From the NCBI GenBank assembly GCA_027002665.1, contig JALWZK010000321.1:1-10126 (forward strand): 10,126 nucleotides of DNA, in the 5' to 3' direction. Of this stretch, positions 7,370 to 10,126 are shown piece after piece. A program made the translations under genes and the position numbers. The first letter of the stretch is position 1. Every line of letters starts with the position of its first letter. Under the pieces are notes generated by a model. It saw only the letters and a program-made list of their open reading frames with translations, was not told the origin of the DNA and ran no database searches. The DNA comes from Campylobacteraceae bacterium. GTDB taxonomy: Bacteria > Campylobacterota > Campylobacteria > Campylobacterales > Sulfurovaceae.

Positions 7370-9123
7370 TGGCAAAGAATATTTTTGAATTTCCGGATAG
7401 TATTCTATTTATAGATACGATAGATGTCAATAACTGTATCTTAGATGATAGAAAGCGAGATATAGACTATGTTGCAAAAAATATATGGGAGGGAAGTAGA
7501 AATATATTTAGCTTCCTCTTTGGAGGTGATGAGTGTTATGGTATTAAAGATATTTTAGATGATTGGTTAAAAGAGGGAATTGTATCTGTCATCTTCTATA
7601 TTCCGAGAGAGTCGGCAAAAGAGATACGAGATAGTTTAATTAAAAAGATGAGAACACATACACTATCTGAAAAGATAGAGCATTTTATAGAGTCACAAGT
7701 TAGAGAGAATATTCCAGATTTTGATATATATAATCTAAATACGGCAGATAGTTCAGATAATCTATCAGATATTTTCAATATATCTAAGTTGAAGCGAGAG
7801 TTGGATAGTGATTCCAAATTAGATGTGCCTAAGATTTATCTTATAGGTTTAAAATTCTCTCTATCATCTTCACAAGTTGGTTGTTATATCAATAATATAC
7901 CGATATATGAGCAGGGTGGAATAATCTATGGAGACTCCAACATATTAACTCATAAGTTAAAAAAAGGGTTCTTAGTTGCCAAGTATGATGAGGGAATTGA
8001 TATAGAGTTCTATGGAACAGATAAGTTCTCATCTAACGATTATGATATAGGTTCTGACTTGGAGGAGTTGGATTTTACCGATGAGAGTATAAGTTTTGAG
8101 TTGGAAGGAGTCAATAGACCTATTATTATTGAGTCGAGAGTTGGAGAGAAACTCATATTCTCAAATGAGCAAAATGTTGCCTATGCTCCTAAAAAGATAA
8201 TAGACCCGAAAGATATTGTAGATAGAGATACTAAAATATATATGAATGCCTTTTTTATTCCAAAGGAGAGGGGTTTAAAGTTTATCAAACTTCTACTTAT
8301 CTATAAGAATGGTAAAAAGGTATTGGCTGGAGGAGAGTATCATCATGGACTCTTAGATTGCGATATTATTGGAGATTTATCTATAGATTTGGAACAAGAG
8401 GAGATAACTTTTGTAAATCATAGCAGTTCAAATCTTAAATTTATAAACTTCGATAATGTCTTTTGGAAATTAGATGAGAGTAGTATATTTAAAGAGCCTA
8501 CCAGTTATGCTGAAGAGGTTAAATCTGAAGATGGAATATATACCACTGTGCTTATAGATGATATTGATTTTAATACAGGTGTTGAAGATGAGGTGGAAGT
8601 TGGAGATAATACAACCCAAACCATTAAGCAGGAGGAGAGTTTTACCTTTAAGGTTAGAGAGCTTGAGTTTAATGATTCAAATGTCTCATTTGATAAGACA
8701 GGCATCTTTATAAGCTACTCAATGTTTGAGATAGCCAAATTTAAAAAAGAGTTTAGTCTAAATAGAACAGCCTTTAAGATGTCAAAATTGGGAACTATTG
8801 TGGATTGCTTTGTGGAGAGACCCAAAGGGAGAAATTTTAAATGGGGAAGTAAAGTCTATATTGAGCATAGTGATATACTTGGTAGGGCAATATCAAGTAA
8901 ACCTATAATATTTAAAAACAGCACTGAGGGGCTTATAATAGAGAATAGATTGGATACAAAATATTATATGTTACAGATTTCATCTCTCTCTCAAAAATAT
9001 ATATTAGATGGGACAACCAACTCAATAGTTATTCCAAATAGGGAGTTGAAAGATTTGAAGGTAGATATTATAAATAAAGGTTATAAAAATAGACCATTAG
9101 TTCAATTTAGTTTAGAGGCATAG
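7369..9123 (+). CDS. Uncharacterised 584-aa protein coupled to the giant transpeptidase
   Basis: I do not recognise a family. The protein has no signal peptide or membrane helix, so it is predicted cytoplasmic. It is strongly acidic in places, for example around residues 220-245 and again around 380-415. Residues ~1-150 look mixed and partly helical. From ~150 to the end the pattern of alternating hydrophobic residues, glycines and asparagines suggests mostly beta structure, possibly several repeated sandwich-like domains. There are no visible nucleotide-binding or catalytic motifs. The GTG start overlaps the preceding stop by one base and has a strong ribosome binding site, so it is probably translated with the transpeptidase and acts with it, perhaps on the cytoplasmic side of its anchor. 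The gene ends at an 8-bp inverted repeat. Being a long intact frame with the same codon habits as its neighbours, it is certainly a gene; its function is open. Confidence 0.85.
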   Translation: MAKNIFEFPDSILFIDTIDVNNCILDDRKRDIDYVAKNIWEGSRNIFSFLFGGDECYGIKDILDDWLKEGIVSVIFYIPRESAKEIRDSLIKKMRTHTLSEKIEHFIESQVRENIPDFDIYNLNTADSSDNLSDIFNISKLKRELDSDSKLDVPKIYLIGLKFSLSSSQVGCYINNIPIYEQGGIIYGDSNILTHKLKKGFLVAKYDEGIDIEFYGTDKFSSNDYDIGSDLEELDFTDESISFELEGVNRPIIIESRVGEKLIFSNEQNVAYAPKKIIDPKDIVDRDTKIYMNAFFIPKERGLKFIKLLLIYKNGKKVLAGGEYHHGLLDCDIIGDLSIDLEQEEITFVNHSSSNLKFINFDNVFWKLDESSIFKEPTSYAEEVKSEDGIYTTVLIDDIDFNTGVEDEVEVGDNTTQTIKQEESFTFKVRELEFNDSNVSFDKTGIFISYSMFEIAKFKKEFSLNRTAFKMSKLGTIVDCFVERPKGRNFKWGSKVYIEHSDILGRAISSKPIIFKNSTEGLIIENRLDTKYYMLQISSLSQKYILDGTTNSIVIPNRELKDLKVDIINKGYKNRPLVQFSLEA

Positions 9124-9142
9124 TGAGTTATTGAAACTCACT
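9122..9142. repeat. Inverted repeat between convergent genes, possible weak terminator
   Basis: AGTGAGTT, a five-base loop and AACTCACT form a perfect 8-bp stem that begins within the stop codon of the 584-aa gene and lies between two converging genes. That position suits a bidirectional terminator, but neither strand has a T-run after the stem, so an intrinsic terminator is not established. Confidence 0.4.
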
Positions 9143-9171
9143 TAGTGTAAATTAAGTTTGGTTATCTATTC

Positions 9172-9691
9172 CTACCTCTTCACCCAAACCCTTTTACCAT
9201 CAAAAACCACACCCATTTTTAAAATATTGCTATATCCTCTCTTTTTAACCTCTATCTCATATCTCTTTTTTTCTATCTGTTTTAATGCCTTTTTTAGAGC
9301 TTTCTCTTTTGTCTCCTCTTCAAACTCATCTATAGTTTTCAACTCCATAATAATAGCCAGTCTATTTTTATCCTCTTTATGAAGCAATATAATATCAACT
9401 CTACCAAGTCCTGTCTCTCTATTTGAGATTACCTCATAATCACTTAAATTGATTAAAATCCCAAGCAAAAAGGCATGATAGACTGCCTCTTCATTTTTTT
9501 GATTAACATCATAAAAAGATAGAGTCTCTAATATAAACTCACTAAATAGTCTCTCAAATAGTCTAATCTCTCCATTAATAAGTGCATTTGAGTTTATAAG
9601 CTCTTGAATTATTAATGATTTATCCACAAAATAGTTATTGTCTCTGATTACTCTTTTAAAATCACTTATTCCTATTGGTAAATTTTTTCAC
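9172..9691 (-). pseudogene. Internally deleted and frameshifted AAA-ATPase-like / PD-(D/E)XK (PDDEXK_9) protein
   Basis: The minus strand encodes the two ends of a well-known protein type, normally ~500-560 aa, with an N-terminal AAA-ATPase-like domain and a C-terminal PD-(D/E)XK nuclease-fold domain. The start, LPIGISDFKRVI followed by YFVDKSLIIQELI, is preserved, but the Walker A (typically RPRRFGKT) and the whole ATPase core are absent. From about base 9590 the frame passes directly into the C-terminal part: YHAFLLGIL, then NRETGLGRVD, then MELK, with candidate catalytic D78 and E95-x-K97 counted from the GTG at 9627. The natural start is probably GTG at 9691-9689, but a six-A run right after it (T-run 9683-9688) puts it one base out of frame; five A's would give M-K-N-LPIG. 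The intact downstream frame could be expressed from GTG 9627 (VDKS), but no good ribosome site supports that. Glutamate codons are mostly GAG as in the host genes, so it is not a recent arrival. Most likely a decaying or minimised relic. Confidence 0.8.
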
Positions 9692-9713
9692 TGTTTTACT
9701 CTCTTTTTGGTGT

Positions 9714-9722
9714 ATTATAGCA
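9714..9722 (-). promoter_or_regulatory. Extended -10 promoter of the PD-(D/E)XK relic
   Basis: On the minus strand this reads TGCTATAAT, a perfect extended -10 box (TGnTATAAT). Transcription would begin near 9707, about 15 bases before the GTG at 9691. A matching -35 is not obvious, which an extended -10 tolerates. Its good condition contrasts with the damaged gene behind it. Confidence 0.6.
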
Positions 9723-9749
9723 TAAGTAGTATCTCTATTTTAGTTTGTT

Positions 9750-9788
9750 GCCTTGCTGTAAAGCCCTCGGCTCTTATTCCAAAGCAGT
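9750..9788. repeat. GC-rich patch with bulged hairpin in the divergent intergenic region
   Basis: About half of these 39 bases are G or C, against roughly 30 percent around them. Inside, 9759-9776 folds as TAAAGCC, a CTC loop and GGCTCTTA, a 7-bp stem with one bulged C. No T-run follows on either strand and no coding frame is convincing. It could be a piece of a dispersed repeat or mobile element, or a regulatory structure between the two divergent promoters. Confidence 0.35.
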
Positions 9789-9808
9789 ATCTACATCACT
9801 TTTTAATT

Positions 9809-9838
9809 TTGGAAAGTTACATCTCAATATGATATAAT
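9809..9838 (+). promoter_or_regulatory. Promoter of the Uma2 gene
   Basis: TTGGAA (9809-9814, four of six matches to the -35 consensus) and TATAAT (9833-9838, perfect) are 18 bases apart. Transcription would start near 9845, giving a leader of under 20 bases that contains AAAGGA (9851-9856) six bases before the ATG at 9863. The set is coherent. Confidence 0.65.
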
Positions 9839-9862
9839 TTAAAAAAACAAAAAGGACTCTTT

Positions 9863-10126
9863 ATGTGTGCAGTTGAATATTATACTTATGATGACTATTG
9901 TCAATGGAAAGGAGAGTGGGAGTTAATAAGAGGAGTTCCTTTAGCAATGGCTCCTGCTCCTATGATAAGTCATCAAATTATTGTAGGTAATATACTTTTT
10001 GAATTAAAAAAATCTATGGGAAAGTGTCGAGAGTGTGTTGCTCTTAGTGAAGCTGATTGGAAAGTAAATGATGATACAGTTTTAAAACCAGATGTTGTAC
10101 TTATTTGTAATGAAACAAATGAAGCC
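9863..10126 (+). CDS. Uma2-family (DUF820) putative PD-(D/E)XK endonuclease, 3' end cut by window
   Basis: The first 88 codons are visible and open to the right edge; family members are usually ~180-200 aa. The sequence carries typical Uma2 features: E20-LIRG with PLAMAPAP just after (the family's LIDG.P..M.PAP), HQ..VGNI around 37-44, and DWKV.DDTVLKPDVVLIC (65-82), in which D77 is a candidate metal ligand. The E-x-K half of the active site would lie beyond the window. Uma2 proteins have a restriction-endonuclease-like fold, are often present in many copies per genome, and have no settled function. The start has AAAGGA six bases upstream and a good promoter, so it is expressed on its own, divergently from the PD-(D/E)XK relic. 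Of eight Glu codons five are GAA, against a GAG preference in the genes before it, which hints at separate ancestry, but the sample is small. Confidence 0.88.
   Translation, partial: MCAVEYYTYDDYCQWKGEWELIRGVPLAMAPAPMISHQIIVGNILFELKKSMGKCRECVALSEADWKVNDDTVLKPDVVLICNETNEA

Noticed and set aside
7596..8705. Antisense frames of 66-73 codons inside the 584-aa gene
   Set aside because: Serine-rich shadows of the acidic coding strand, with no start signals.
7369..9123. FHA-like or sandwich domains in the 584-aa protein
   Set aside because: Some beta-rich segments vaguely suggest it, but the conserved GR, SxxH and NG signature of FHA domains is not there.
9158..9382. Plus-strand 74-codon frame
   Set aside because: It is opposite the conserved PD-(D/E)XK C-terminus and is a hydrophobic shadow of a Lys/Glu-rich segment.
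9638..9832. Plus-strand 64-codon frame
   Set aside because: It runs antisense to the conserved LPIG N-terminus, over a minus-strand promoter and into the Uma2 promoter; it has no supported start and resembles nothing I know.
1..10126. CRISPR arrays, tRNA or rRNA genes, insertion-sequence ends
   Set aside because: No regularly spaced repeats, cloverleaf-like segments, transposase frames or terminal inverted repeats with target duplications were seen on either strand.

Overview
The window reads as AT-rich, gene-dense chromosomal DNA from a member of the Campylobacterota, probably a free-living Sulfurovum/Sulfurimonas-like lineage. The main evidence is the Era GTPase: its G2-G3 stretch (IVMH..NQ.IFIDTPGIH, then KAMGD.DLILF) matches my memory of Era from that phylum. 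Arginine is almost always AGA, and promoters are T-rich with TATAAT-like -10 boxes. Despite the low GC, glutamate is mostly GAG. Genus is not determined. A WD40-caspase, a PD-(D/E)XK relic and a Uma2 gene together suggest a genome with many conflict or accessory genes, but that is inference.

Layout. Bases 1-2033 hold almost all of a lipoprotein with a seven-bladed WD40-like propeller and a C-terminal caspase-like (peptidase C14) domain. Its reading frame is open to the left window edge and shows a lipobox, so only the first few codons are missing. After a likely promoter, 2099-2838 encodes a small partner-switch pair: a STAS anti-anti-sigma-type protein and a HATPase_c anti-sigma-type kinase. 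Era follows at 2877-3764 with a GTG start whose ribosome binding site lies in a small inverted repeat. Then comes a very large membrane-anchored protein (3812-7369, 1185 aa). Its last third is a penicillin-binding-type transpeptidase with all three catalytic motifs. Its first ~700 residues are unrecognised apart from one ankyrin-like repeat. A 584-aa protein of unknown fold (7369-9123) overlaps it by one base with a strong ribosome binding site, so the two are probably made together.

From 9124 the region becomes accessory. On the minus strand lies the relic of an AAA-ATPase-like/PD-(D/E)XK protein. The first ~33 residues and the C-terminal nuclease survive, the ATPase core is deleted in frame, and one extra A just after the GTG start puts the reading frame out. 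Beyond it are a GC-rich hairpin patch and a well-formed promoter driving a Uma2-family (DUF820) gene that runs off the right edge.

How the genes work together. All genes from 1 to 9123 point the same way. The transpeptidase/584-aa pair is the best candidate for an undescribed functional unit, plausibly a specialised cell-envelope device. The periplasm-facing caspase lipoprotein and the partner-switch pair are neighbours that could act on the envelope or in signalling, but nothing in the sequence ties them mechanistically to the transpeptidase. Era is housekeeping.
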